A stretch of 5,435 nt of DNA from an uncultured cyanobacterium (GCA_937121005.1 CAKZKB010000152.1:1-5435); one strand, 5' to 3'. Positions 1 through 5,435 are shown, counted from the first letter of the stretch. A program made the numbers and translations. Notes: generated from the letters alone by a model not told the origin.

Positions 1-277
1 ACCTTTTCTGAGCGGCGATCGCTTCAAAACTTGTATCGATGGACTGGCCGGGATAGCTGAAGCCACAATAATCGTAGTAGCCCACATATTCTACGGCAGT
101 CCAACTTTTAACCCCCAATCCCTCTAAAACAAACGACTCTGGCAAGCTGCCTCCAACTTCTAAAACATCTTTTCCCGCAAATCCAACTTCTCGATCGACC
201 TGAAGAACGTAACCCGTCTGGTAGGATTTAAGCGAATTGGCAACTGCCGATTGTTGAATTAGAGCGAGTCGGTTCAT
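1..277 (-). CDS. Probable class I SAM-dependent methyltransferase, N-terminal part (cut by left edge)
   Basis: The frame is open from an ATG at 277-275 to the left edge, giving 92 codons with no stop; the 3' end lies outside the window. Residues 37-44 read DVLEVGGS, which fits the glycine-rich motif I of Rossmann-fold methyltransferases (end of beta-1 and the SAM-binding loop). About 20 residues later, W59-T-A-V-E63-Y fits beta-2, ending in the acidic residue that usually contacts the SAM ribose. The roughly 36 residues before motif I suit the usual N-terminal helix. No strong Shine-Dalgarno lies before the ATG, and no other ATG was seen just upstream in frame. The substrate is not visible. 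The gene is transcribed away from a sugar-nucleotide cluster, so a glycan or sugar methylation role is possible but is only inference. Most of the catalytic domain is outside the window, so the family call is good but not certain. Confidence 0.72.
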   Translation of the reverse strand, partial: MNRLALIQQSAVANSLKSYQTGYVLQVDREVGFAGKDVLEVGGSLPESFVLEGLGVKSWTAVEYVGYYDYCGFSYPGQSIDTSFEAIAAQKR

Positions 278-341
278 GGACGTGCAATTGACAAGGTAGT
301 ATAGAGAAAGTTTTTAAGCGATCGAGATCCTGTATTACAAG
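278..341. promoter_or_regulatory. Divergent intergenic spacer with weak promoter candidates on both strands
   Basis: This 64-base spacer separates two divergent starts, so it must carry the 5' signals of both genes unless transcription comes from further away. On the plus strand a perfect TTGACA (288-293) is followed after 18 bases by TTTTAA (312-317), a poor -10. On the minus strand TATACT (303-298) lies 20 bases before the methyltransferase ATG and is a good -10 match, but no clear -35 sits at the usual distance. Neither start has a good Shine-Dalgarno. The positions are seen in the sequence; their use as promoters is inferred. Confidence 0.3.
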
Positions 342-1424
342 ATGGTAGCTGACCCTATCGACCCTCCGTTGAAAGTTGCCCTCGTTGGCTGCGGCCGCAT
401 TGCCAAGCGTCATGCCGAGTTACTCGGCAATGGGGTTATATCGGGTGCAACCCTGAGCGCTGTTTGCGACTGCGATCGCGATCGCGCCCGCATCTGGGGC
501 GAGCGATTCCGCGTTCCAGTATACACTAACATGGATACCATGCTCGATCGAGAAGATATCGATCTTGTTGCGATCCTCACGCCGAGCGGGCTCCATGCCG
601 AACATATACTGCGCCTGGCTCCCTATGGCAAGCACCTGATTGTCGAGAAGCCGATGGCCTTGACCCTCGAAGATGCCGATGCGGCCATCGAGGCGTGCGA
701 TCGCTATGGCTGCAAGCTGTTCGTCGTCAAACAGAACCGTTTCAACGTCCCCGTTGTCAAGCTGCGAGAGGCCCTCGAAGCCGGACGCTTTGGCAAACTG
801 GTGATGGGCACCGTCCGCGTCCGTTGGTGTCGCGACCAATCTTATTACGATCGAGATGCTTGGCGGGGCACTTGGGCCATGGATGGCGGCGTGTTGACCA
901 ACCAAGCCAGTCATCACATCGACCTGTTGCAGTGGATGATGGGAGATGTGGAATCGGTTATGGCCATGAGCCGTACTGCCCTTGTCGATATCGAAGCTGA
1001 AGATACGGCGGTGGTAATATTAAAATTCCGGAATGGATCCCTCGGAGTCATTGAAGCAACGACGGCCACCCGCCCTAAAGATTTAGAAGGGTCGCTATCG
1101 ATTTTGGGCGAAAAAGGCTCGGTGGAAATCGGGGGGTTTGCCGTCAACCAAATGAAAGTTTGGAACTTCGCTGAAGAACGCCCCGATGACCGAGACGTTC
1201 TGGAAAAATACTCTGTCAACCCTCCCAATGTCTACGGCTACGGCCATCAAGCCTACTACGAGCACGTCGTGCAATCGATTCGTAACGATACCCATCAACT
1301 GGTAGACGGTTTAGAAGGACGACGCAGCCTGGAACTAATCAATGCCATTTACGAGTCTATTGAAACTGGACAAGAGGTGCAATTGCGCTTCCGCGCGAAG
1401 TACAGTCGCTTGGGACGAACTTAA
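342..1424 (+). CDS. Gfo/Idh/MocA-family NAD(P)-dependent sugar-nucleotide oxidoreductase
   Basis: This 360-residue protein has the normal length and layout of the family. Residues 11-24 form beta-1 and the dinucleotide loop (KVALVGCGRIAKRH, GxGxxA type). TPSGLH (80-85) and EKP (102-104, with the conserved Lys103) complete the Rossmann domain. The C-terminal alpha/beta domain carries WRGTW (174-178), DGG (181-183) and NQASHHIDLL (187-196), whose His191 and Asp194 match the family HxxD active-site positions. It probably oxidises a hydroxyl of a nucleotide sugar to a ketone in the cytoplasm. The acyltransferase and aminotransferase genes that follow point to C3 oxidation ahead of amination, as in the WbpB/WlbA and GnnA pathways. 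The dinucleotide loop GCGRIAKRH differs from the GAAGYIAPRH type I recall for WbpB, so I do not assign that symbol. A GnnA-like UDP-GlcNAc 3-dehydrogenase is an alternative. The ATG at 342 has no clear Shine-Dalgarno but places motif I at residue 11, as expected. Confidence 0.9.
   Translation: MVADPIDPPLKVALVGCGRIAKRHAELLGNGVISGATLSAVCDCDRDRARIWGERFRVPVYTNMDTMLDREDIDLVAILTPSGLHAEHILRLAPYGKHLIVEKPMALTLEDADAAIEACDRYGCKLFVVKQNRFNVPVVKLREALEAGRFGKLVMGTVRVRWCRDQSYYDRDAWRGTWAMDGGVLTNQASHHIDLLQWMMGDVESVMAMSRTALVDIEAEDTAVVILKFRNGSLGVIEATTATRPKDLEGSLSILGEKGSVEIGGFAVNQMKVWNFAEERPDDRDVLEKYSVNPPNVYGYGHQAYYEHVVQSIRNDTHQLVDGLEGRRSLELINAIYESIETGQEVQLRFRAKYSRLGRT
472..485. repeat. Two overlapping HIP1 octamers (GCGATCGC)
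   Basis: GCGATCGC occurs at 472-479 and 478-485, sharing two bases. Other copies in the window are at 15-22, 697-704, 2930-2937, 3369-3376, 4179-4186, 4387-4394, 4681-4688 and 5273-5280, all inside genes. HIP1 is the over-represented palindrome of many cyanobacterial genomes and is the main taxonomic clue here. Confidence 0.9.
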
Positions 1425-1431
1425 CTAACCC

Positions 1432-2034
1432 ATGACAACCACGATCGCGCCGACGGCCGTCATTCATCCGAATGTCGAACTCGGCGAAAATGTTATCATT
1501 GAAGACTTTTGTATTATTGGAATTCCATTTCGGGGATACCAAGGCGAGCCAACGACGATCGGCGATGGTGCTGCGATCCGCTCTCATACGGTTATCTACG
1601 CTGGAAACCGCATTGGCCGTGGCTTTCAATCCGGGAACAAAGCCAACGTGCGCGAACTCAATACCATCGGCGACGACGTATCGATCGGTACCCTCAGCGT
1701 TATCGAACATCACGTCACGATTGGCAATGGGGTGCGCATCCACAGCCAAGCGTTTATTCCAGAGTTGACGATTTTAGAAGAGGACTGTTGGATCGGGCCT
1801 AACGTCGTGCTGACGAATGCTAAATTTCCCCAGCACCCCAACGCCAAAGCGGAGTTACAGGCCCCCTATATCGAGCGGCTAGCGCGAATTGGGGCCAATT
1901 CCACCTTGCTGCCCGGCGTTCGGGTGGGCAGTCGATCGCTGGTGGGTGCGGGTAGTCTGGTGACTCGAGACGTTCCCCCCGGTACGATCGTGGCTGGCTC
2001 TCCCGCAAAGTACCTCCGAGAGGTAGACTACTAA
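1432..2034 (+). CDS. Left-handed beta-helix (hexapeptide repeat) acyltransferase, probably sugar N-acetyltransferase
   Basis: The 200-residue protein is built almost wholly of hexapeptide repeats of the [LIV]-G-x-x type. Examples are IHPNVELGENVIIED (11-25), TTIGDGAAIRS (41-51), IGDDVSIGTLSVIE (79-92), VTIGNGVRIHS (95-105), CWIGPNVVLTN (119-129) and IGANSTLLPGVRVGS (153-167). It ends in GSLVTRDVPPGTIVAGSPAK (174-193), the usual closing segment of this fold. A loop at about 130-150 interrupts the coils, as in related trimeric sugar acetyltransferases. The expected reaction is acyl transfer from acyl-CoA to the amino group made by the neighbouring aminotransferase. There is no N-terminal Rossmann domain, so it is not of the full PglD architecture. 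Its length is close to that of WbpD and WlbB. The gene starts 7 bases after the oxidoreductase stop and ends directly against the aminotransferase start, which implies a shared mRNA. The acyl donor and exact acceptor are not readable from the sequence; acetyl-CoA is the default guess. Confidence 0.87.
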   Translation: MTTTIAPTAVIHPNVELGENVIIEDFCIIGIPFRGYQGEPTTIGDGAAIRSHTVIYAGNRIGRGFQSGNKANVRELNTIGDDVSIGTLSVIEHHVTIGNGVRIHSQAFIPELTILEEDCWIGPNVVLTNAKFPQHPNAKAELQAPYIERLARIGANSTLLPGVRVGSRSLVGAGSLVTRDVPPGTIVAGSPAKYLREVDY

Positions 2035-3153
2035 ATGCACTTATCTTCCCCGCCTTCCGTGGCCGTCCCGTTTAACGATCTTTACACTCAATATCTCTCG
2101 ATTCGCGAAGAAATCGATGCGGCTATCGCTGCTGTCATTCGCGAGTCGGCCTTCATTCGCGGTCGCTTTGTAGAGCAGTTTGAAGCTGAATTTGCCAGTG
2201 CTGTTGGCGCTCGTCACTGCGTTTCTTGTGCCAACGGTACCGATGCACTTTATATTGCCATTAAAGCCCTTGGCTTGCAACCGGGCGAAGAGGTAATTAC
2301 TACAGCCCACACTTGGATTGCGACATCAGAAACGATCGCGCAAGCCGGGGGGCGCGTTGTTTTCTGCGATACGGAACCCGACTTTTTTACCCTCGATCCC
2401 CAGCAAATCGAATCCAAAATTACCGATCGCACTCGAGGAATTATTGTCGTCCATCTCTACGGACAACCTGCCGATATGGATGGGATTTTAGCCATCGCCC
2501 ACCAATACGGTCTGTGGGTCATTGAAGACTGCGCCCAGGCTCACCTTGCTACTTATAAAGGAAAACAGGTGGGAACGTTCGGCGATATCGGCACATTTTC
2601 ATTCTATCCTGGAAAAAATTTGGGAGCAATGGGAGATGCAGGAGCCATTGTCACGAATAATAGCGATTTGGCGGCTTGGATGGAATTGTTTGCCCGCCAT
2701 GGCGGTAAAGGAACCCATCAAATTGAAGGGATTAACAGCCGCATGGACGGTTTGCAAGCGGCAATTCTAAGCGTCAAACTCCCCTATCTCGAAGGTTGGA
2801 ATCAAGCCCGCCGTCAGATTGCCCGTTGGTATAACGAACTGCTTTCAGAGGTAATGGAGGTGGCAACCCCAAAAGTGCGCCCCGATGTCGAGCACGTTTA
2901 CCATTTATATGTTATTCAATTGCAAGAACGCGATCGCCTGTTCGAGAAGCTGCGAGAAGCAAATATTGGAGTTGGAATTCACTACCCCATCCCTTTACAC
3001 GAACAACCGGCTTATGCTTATTTAGGAATGTCACCCGATTCGTTGCCCGTTACCCACGCTGCGGCACGTCAAATTTTATCACTGCCGATTTATCCCGAAC
3101 TCGATCGCGATCGAGTCGTTCGCGTTGCTGAAGTTATTCGATCGCAAGTTTAA
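2035..3153 (+). CDS. DegT/DnrJ/EryC1/StrS-family PLP-dependent sugar aminotransferase
   Basis: The 372-residue product has the full family length. It begins with VPFNDLYTQY (11-20) and continues with FIRGRFVEQFEAEFA (40-54) and the cofactor-phosphate motif ANGTDAL (66-72). Then come TTAHTWIAT (89-97), HLYGQPADMDG (140-150), EDCAQAH (164-170, with Asp165 expected to contact the pyridine nitrogen) and FSFYPGKNLGAMGD (188-201), where Lys194 is the expected Schiff-base lysine. RHGG (221-224), NSRMDGLQAAIL (234-245) and GIHYPIPLHEQPAY (314-327) are also typical. It should transfer an amino group, usually from glutamate, to a keto nucleotide sugar. The oxidoreductase gene upstream probably supplies that ketone and the acyltransferase then caps the amine. 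The lysine segment FYPGKNLGAMGD is closer to the QdtB/FdtB-like branch than to WbpE, which I recall as FFPSKPLG, so the substrate is left open. The ATG follows the previous stop (TAAATG) with GAGAGG (2018-2023) upstream, suggesting translational coupling. Confidence 0.93.
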   Translation: MHLSSPPSVAVPFNDLYTQYLSIREEIDAAIAAVIRESAFIRGRFVEQFEAEFASAVGARHCVSCANGTDALYIAIKALGLQPGEEVITTAHTWIATSETIAQAGGRVVFCDTEPDFFTLDPQQIESKITDRTRGIIVVHLYGQPADMDGILAIAHQYGLWVIEDCAQAHLATYKGKQVGTFGDIGTFSFYPGKNLGAMGDAGAIVTNNSDLAAWMELFARHGGKGTHQIEGINSRMDGLQAAILSVKLPYLEGWNQARRQIARWYNELLSEVMEVATPKVRPDVEHVYHLYVIQLQERDRLFEKLREANIGVGIHYPIPLHEQPAYAYLGMSPDSLPVTHAAARQILSLPIYPELDRDRVVRVAEVIRSQV

Positions 3154-3173
3154 ACCGCTCGTTCAATTGCCAT

Positions 3174-3180
3174 GAGGAGA
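3174..3180 (+). promoter_or_regulatory. Shine-Dalgarno of the CgeB-like glycosyltransferase gene
   Basis: GAGGAGA lies 8 bases before the ATG at 3189 and is among the strongest ribosome-binding sites in the window. It settles the start: the product then begins MKFLQVHVFYE, a good first beta-strand for a GT-B fold. Confidence 0.75.
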
Positions 3181-3188
3181 TTGCAGAC

Positions 3189-4448
3189 ATGAAATTCTTA
3201 CAAGTCCATGTTTTTTACGAACAATACCTGCAAGATTTCTACCATCGCTACCCACACTTGAAATCGGCATCCTATAACGAACAAATATCGGCACTTGTCC
3301 GCGATGGATTCTCAGCCGGACATATTTACGCGCCTTATATGGAGGAGTTGGGGTACGAGTCTCAACTGGCGATCGCCAATGCGCCCTACGCTCAAGTGCA
3401 GTGGGCAAAAGAACGGGGGTTTTCTTCGTTCGACGGCCAAAATTGGGTTGTGGAAATCGTTCGCCAGCAAATTGAAACCTTTCAGCCGGATATTTTGCAT
3501 TTCGGACATCCAATGCCACCATTCGATAGCAAATTTCTAGCAACTTTATCGTGGCAACCCTCCCTCGTTATTGGTTGGCGTGCGGCTCCAATTTCTAAGG
3601 ATACGGACTGGTCGCGCTACGATATTATGTTATCGAGTTCGACCGATTGCCGCCAACAAGCCTTACAGTTAGGAGCGCGATCGGCGGAGTATTTCTTTCC
3701 AGGTATTCCTCAATTTATTGCCGATACGATTCGCGACCAACCAAAACAATGGGATGTTGTCTTTTCCGGTCAGTGGTCGTCACTTCATTCTCAACGAAAC
3801 CAATATCTTCAAGAAATTGCTAAAGCACCTTTAGGTTGGGGAGGAGAATTTTCCATCGGTTATTTTCTGTCAGCAGATCCCCAAACTCTTCCGGCAGGAG
3901 TTGCAATGCACAACCAGGGATCTCGATGGGGAATTGAGATGTATCGAGCGCTAAAAAGTGGCAAAATTGTCATTAATGGAGCCATCGATATGGCAAAAGG
4001 AGAAGGCCCGAATATGAGATTGTTTGAAGCCACAGCAACAGGGTCGTTCTTACTAACAGAGCATCAGTTCAATCTCGATCGCTTTTTCGAGATTGGCAAA
4101 GAAATCGAAACATTTAAAGATGTTAAAGAAGCCATCGACAAAATTTATTACTATCTCCGCCATCCTGAAGAACGCGAGGCGATCGCCCGTCGAGGACAAG
4201 AACGCTGCTTGCGCGACTATTCCATGCAGCAACGAGGGCGAGCTTTAGATACAATTGTCAAAAAATACTTGCAACCTTCACCGAAACTGACATCCGAGGG
4301 CGAATCGGCTTTATTAGAATGCCGCAGTGCTATAGTCCGCACTCCCGACAATGCCCAATTGTACCGAAAACTGGCAGATTTGTTACGCGATCGCGGTAAA
4401 CTGGAAGCTGCAAAACGTGCTTACAAAAGAGCGAATTTAGCGAATTAG
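3189..4448 (+). CDS. CgeB-like glycosyltransferase (GT-B fold) with C-terminal TPR segment
   Basis: The 419-residue protein has a GT-B-like layout. The N-terminal half starts with MKFLQVHVFYE and contains FQPDILHFGHP (98-108), a strand-turn-strand pattern common in these enzymes. The C-terminal half contains WDVVFSGQWSSLHSQRN (188-204) and then GPNMRLFEATATGSFLLTE (273-291), the most diagnostic stretch of CgeB-like family 1 transferases, which contacts the nucleotide sugar in related enzymes. DVKEAIDKIYYYLRHPEEREAIARRG (311-336) is the usual helical close. Residues 388-417 then fit one TPR repeat (L391, L395, G403, A408, Y412, A415), with a possible partial repeat at 368-387. No signal peptide or membrane segment is apparent, so it is probably cytoplasmic or peripheral. 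It likely adds a sugar to a surface glycan; donor and acceptor are unknown. The gene starts 35 bases after the aminotransferase and is probably in the same operon. Its base composition is visibly lower in G+C than that of the first gene. Confidence 0.83.
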   Translation: MKFLQVHVFYEQYLQDFYHRYPHLKSASYNEQISALVRDGFSAGHIYAPYMEELGYESQLAIANAPYAQVQWAKERGFSSFDGQNWVVEIVRQQIETFQPDILHFGHPMPPFDSKFLATLSWQPSLVIGWRAAPISKDTDWSRYDIMLSSSTDCRQQALQLGARSAEYFFPGIPQFIADTIRDQPKQWDVVFSGQWSSLHSQRNQYLQEIAKAPLGWGGEFSIGYFLSADPQTLPAGVAMHNQGSRWGIEMYRALKSGKIVINGAIDMAKGEGPNMRLFEATATGSFLLTEHQFNLDRFFEIGKEIETFKDVKEAIDKIYYYLRHPEEREAIARRGQERCLRDYSMQQRGRALDTIVKKYLQPSPKLTSEGESALLECRSAIVRTPDNAQLYRKLADLLRDRGKLEAAKRAYKRANLAN

Positions 4449-4533
4449 CAATGCCTCTTGCATCGTACTTTCCGGATCGATTCCTGGAATTCGCGAAGTT
4501 ATCCGTTATTCTGTTTGTAAACATCAGATCGCC
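4449..4533 (+). promoter_or_regulatory. 85-base spacer before rfbF, rich in short palindromes; possible internal promoter
   Basis: This is the longest non-coding stretch in the window. It has no GC-rich hairpin followed by a T-run, so no intrinsic terminator is supported. Short inverted repeats are packed into 4471-4497: TCCGGA, ATTCCTGGAAT (4480-4490) and TTCGCGAA (4490-4497). A further one, TGTTT-GT-AAACA (4512-4523), lies just before the rfbF start. TATTCT (4507-4512) is a weak -10 candidate with no matching -35. Read-through from the glycosyltransferase gene is equally possible. The palindromes are real; their function is inferred and weak. Confidence 0.25.
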
Positions 4534-5307
4534 ATGAAAGTTGTCATCCTCGCCGGGGGACTCGGAACCCGCCTGCAAGAAGAAACCACCGTCAAACCCA
4601 AACCTATGGTCTCCATTGGCGGCAAACCCGTTTTGTGGCATATTATGAAAATATATGCTGCCTACGGTTTCAAAGAATTTGCGATCGCCCTCGGATACAA
4701 AGGCGAAGTCATTAAAGACTACTTCTTGAACTACCGCTATCGCAGCAGCAGCCTGACTGTCGAACTGGCGACGGGAGATGTAACAGTACGTCAAGAAAAA
4801 GGCGAAGACTGGATCGTCCATCTTCTCGACACTGGAGAAACTACGCAAACCGGAGGACGCATCAAGCGGATCGCCGACTTTATTGGCAGCGAACCTTTTA
4901 TGCTCACTTATGGTGACGGTGTAGCTAATATCAACATTCGCAATCTGGTAGAATTTCACCGCAGTCACGGGCGATTGGCAACCATTACATCCGTGCGCCC
5001 TCCGGCACGCTTCGGCGATATTAGTTTTAATGGGGATTTGGTGGCGCATTTTGAGGAAAAACCGCAAACTGGAAGTGGCTGGATCAACGGTGGTTTTCTG
5101 GTATTAGAGCCAGGGGTTATCGATTATATTGACAGCGACAGTACCTTGTTTGAAAAAGAACCGTTGGAACGCTTAGCAAAAGACGGACAATTGGTGGCAT
5201 ACAAGCACGATGGATTTTGGCAGTGTATGGATACGTTGCGCGACGTGCGTTTGTTAGAAAACCTGTGGAGCAGCGATCGCGTACCTTGGAAAGTATGGGA
5301 GGATTGA
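4534..5307 (+). CDS. rfbF: Glucose-1-phosphate cytidylyltransferase (EC 2.7.7.33)
   Basis: The 257-residue protein matches the RfbF/DdhA family along its full length. Residues 1-13 are MKVVILAGGLGTR, the nucleotide-binding signature, followed by KPKPMVSIGGKPVLWHIMKI (21-40). Other family marks are LGYKGEVIKDYF (53-64), DTGETTQTGGRIKR (99-112), TYGDGV (125-130, with Asp128 expected to bind metal), RPPARFG (155-161), EEKP (174-177), WINGGF (183-188), GFWQCMDTLRD (227-237) and the C-terminal PWKVW (251-255). It makes CDP-glucose and pyrophosphate from CTP and alpha-D-glucose-1-phosphate in the cytoplasm. CDP-glucose normally feeds RfbG and then CDP-6-deoxy or 3,6-dideoxy sugars of lipopolysaccharide. 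The conserved MK(A/V)VILAGG start fixes the ATG at 4534, although its Shine-Dalgarno is weak. The stop overlaps the next start by one base (TGATG). TDP-glucose pyrophosphorylase RmlA is less likely, given the length and the TGGRIKR and PWKVW motifs. Confidence 0.95.
   Translation: MKVVILAGGLGTRLQEETTVKPKPMVSIGGKPVLWHIMKIYAAYGFKEFAIALGYKGEVIKDYFLNYRYRSSSLTVELATGDVTVRQEKGEDWIVHLLDTGETTQTGGRIKRIADFIGSEPFMLTYGDGVANINIRNLVEFHRSHGRLATITSVRPPARFGDISFNGDLVAHFEEKPQTGSGWINGGFLVLEPGVIDYIDSDSTLFEKEPLERLAKDGQLVAYKHDGFWQCMDTLRDVRLLENLWSSDRVPWKVWED
5297..5303 (+). promoter_or_regulatory. Shine-Dalgarno at the end of rfbF for the next gene
   Basis: GGGAGGA lies inside the last codons of rfbF. It is only 3 bases before the ATG at 5307 and 6 bases before an in-frame GTG at 5310, so the GTG has the better spacing. 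Either start would be coupled to rfbF translation. Confidence 0.6.
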
Positions 5308-5435
5308 TGGTGACTGATGACTATACTCAGTATTGGCGCGATCGACAGGCTTGGCAACAGCAAAAAGAGCGCGAACTGGCGCGATCGGCTCGTCGCGACG
5401 CGGAAGAAATCGTGCGCTTGTTAGTCGATCGTTTC
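5307..5435 (+). CDS. Putative nucleotidyltransferase-domain protein, N-terminal 43 codons (cut by right edge)
   Basis: The frame is open from the ATG at 5307 (or GTG at 5310) to the edge, 43 codons with no stop. The visible part is charged and helical: YWRDRQAW (8-15), then a run rich in Gln, Lys, Glu and Arg, then ARRDAEEIVRLLVDRF (28-43). This resembles the N-terminal helices that precede the GSxxxG active-site strand in cyanobacterial MNT-type nucleotidyltransferase-domain proteins. The expected LFGS motif would lie just beyond the edge, so it cannot be checked here. The overlap with rfbF and the good Shine-Dalgarno support a real, co-translated gene. The family call is a pattern impression only. 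An alternative is any small helical protein; nothing suggests CDP-glucose 4,6-dehydratase, whose N-terminus would show a Rossmann GxxGxxG motif. Confidence 0.5.
   Translation, partial: MVTDDYTQYWRDRQAWQQQKERELARSARRDAEEIVRLLVDRF

Noticed and set aside
228..413. A 61-codon minus-strand frame across the divergent spacer
   Set aside because: It overlaps the methyltransferase start in another frame on the same strand and the oxidoreductase start on the other strand, and its sequence is low in protein-like pattern.
420..917. A 165-codon open frame on the minus strand
   Set aside because: It is fully antisense to the oxidoreductase, whose conserved motifs are clear, and it has no family pattern of its own.
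3101..3120. Palindrome TCGATCGCGATCGA near the end of the aminotransferase gene as a regulatory site
   Set aside because: It lies inside conserved-length coding sequence and is explained by the general GATCG/HIP1-like word bias of the genome.
342..3153. Naming the trio wbpB, wbpD and wbpE outright
   Set aside because: Gene order fits, but the key signatures of the oxidoreductase and aminotransferase differ from those I recall for WbpB and WbpE, so the symbols would overstate what the sequence shows.
4451..4463. Possible terminator hairpin ATGC-CTCTT-GCAT after the glycosyltransferase
   Set aside because: The stem is only four base pairs and no T-run follows, so it does not support termination.
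4330..5067. A 245-codon open frame on the minus strand
   Set aside because: It lies opposite the strongly supported rfbF and the end of the glycosyltransferase, crosses their spacer, and shows no recognisable domain. It is a shadow of the plus-strand codon pattern.

Overview
The window is chromosomal DNA from a cyanobacterium. The main evidence is at least ten copies of the HIP1 octamer GCGATCGC in 5.4 kb, a density typical of many cyanobacterial genomes, together with many partial GATCG-rich variants. The layout is compact: genes nearly abut, and almost all of the DNA is coding. No RNA gene, CRISPR array, insertion sequence or phage gene was seen.

Layout. At the left edge (1-277, minus strand) is the 5' part of a probable SAM-dependent methyltransferase gene that runs out of the window. 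A 64-base divergent spacer (278-341) separates it from five complete rightward genes. These are a Gfo/Idh/MocA oxidoreductase (342-1424), a left-handed beta-helix acyltransferase (1432-2034), a DegT/DnrJ/EryC1/StrS PLP aminotransferase (2035-3153), a CgeB-like glycosyltransferase with a C-terminal TPR segment (3189-4448), and a glucose-1-phosphate cytidylyltransferase, rfbF (4534-5307). A sixth rightward gene begins at 5307, overlaps the rfbF stop, and is cut by the right edge after 43 codons; it resembles the N-terminus of a small nucleotidyltransferase-domain protein.

How they fit together. The first three rightward genes form a tight unit (gaps of 7 and 0 bases). Their order is oxidoreductase, acyltransferase, aminotransferase, as in the 3-acylamino-sugar cassettes wbpB-D-E and wlbA-B-C. 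The expected chemistry is oxidation of a sugar-nucleotide hydroxyl (probably C3), transamination of the ketone, then N-acylation, giving a nucleotide-activated acylamino sugar. The glycosyltransferase could transfer this or another sugar, and RfbF supplies CDP-glucose, the precursor of CDP-6-deoxy and 3,6-dideoxy sugars. The window is therefore best read as part of a surface-polysaccharide locus (O-antigen, exopolysaccharide or other glycan). The exact sugar cannot be fixed from the sequence, because the enzyme signatures differ from those of WbpB and WbpE and because the usual partners (a UDP-GlcNAc 6-dehydrogenase and the CDP-glucose dehydratase RfbG) are not in the window.

I found no convincing undescribed system. 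The points most worth a second look are the unassigned substrate of the amino-sugar trio, the TPR tail on the glycosyltransferase, and the nucleotidyltransferase-like gene where rfbG would often be expected.
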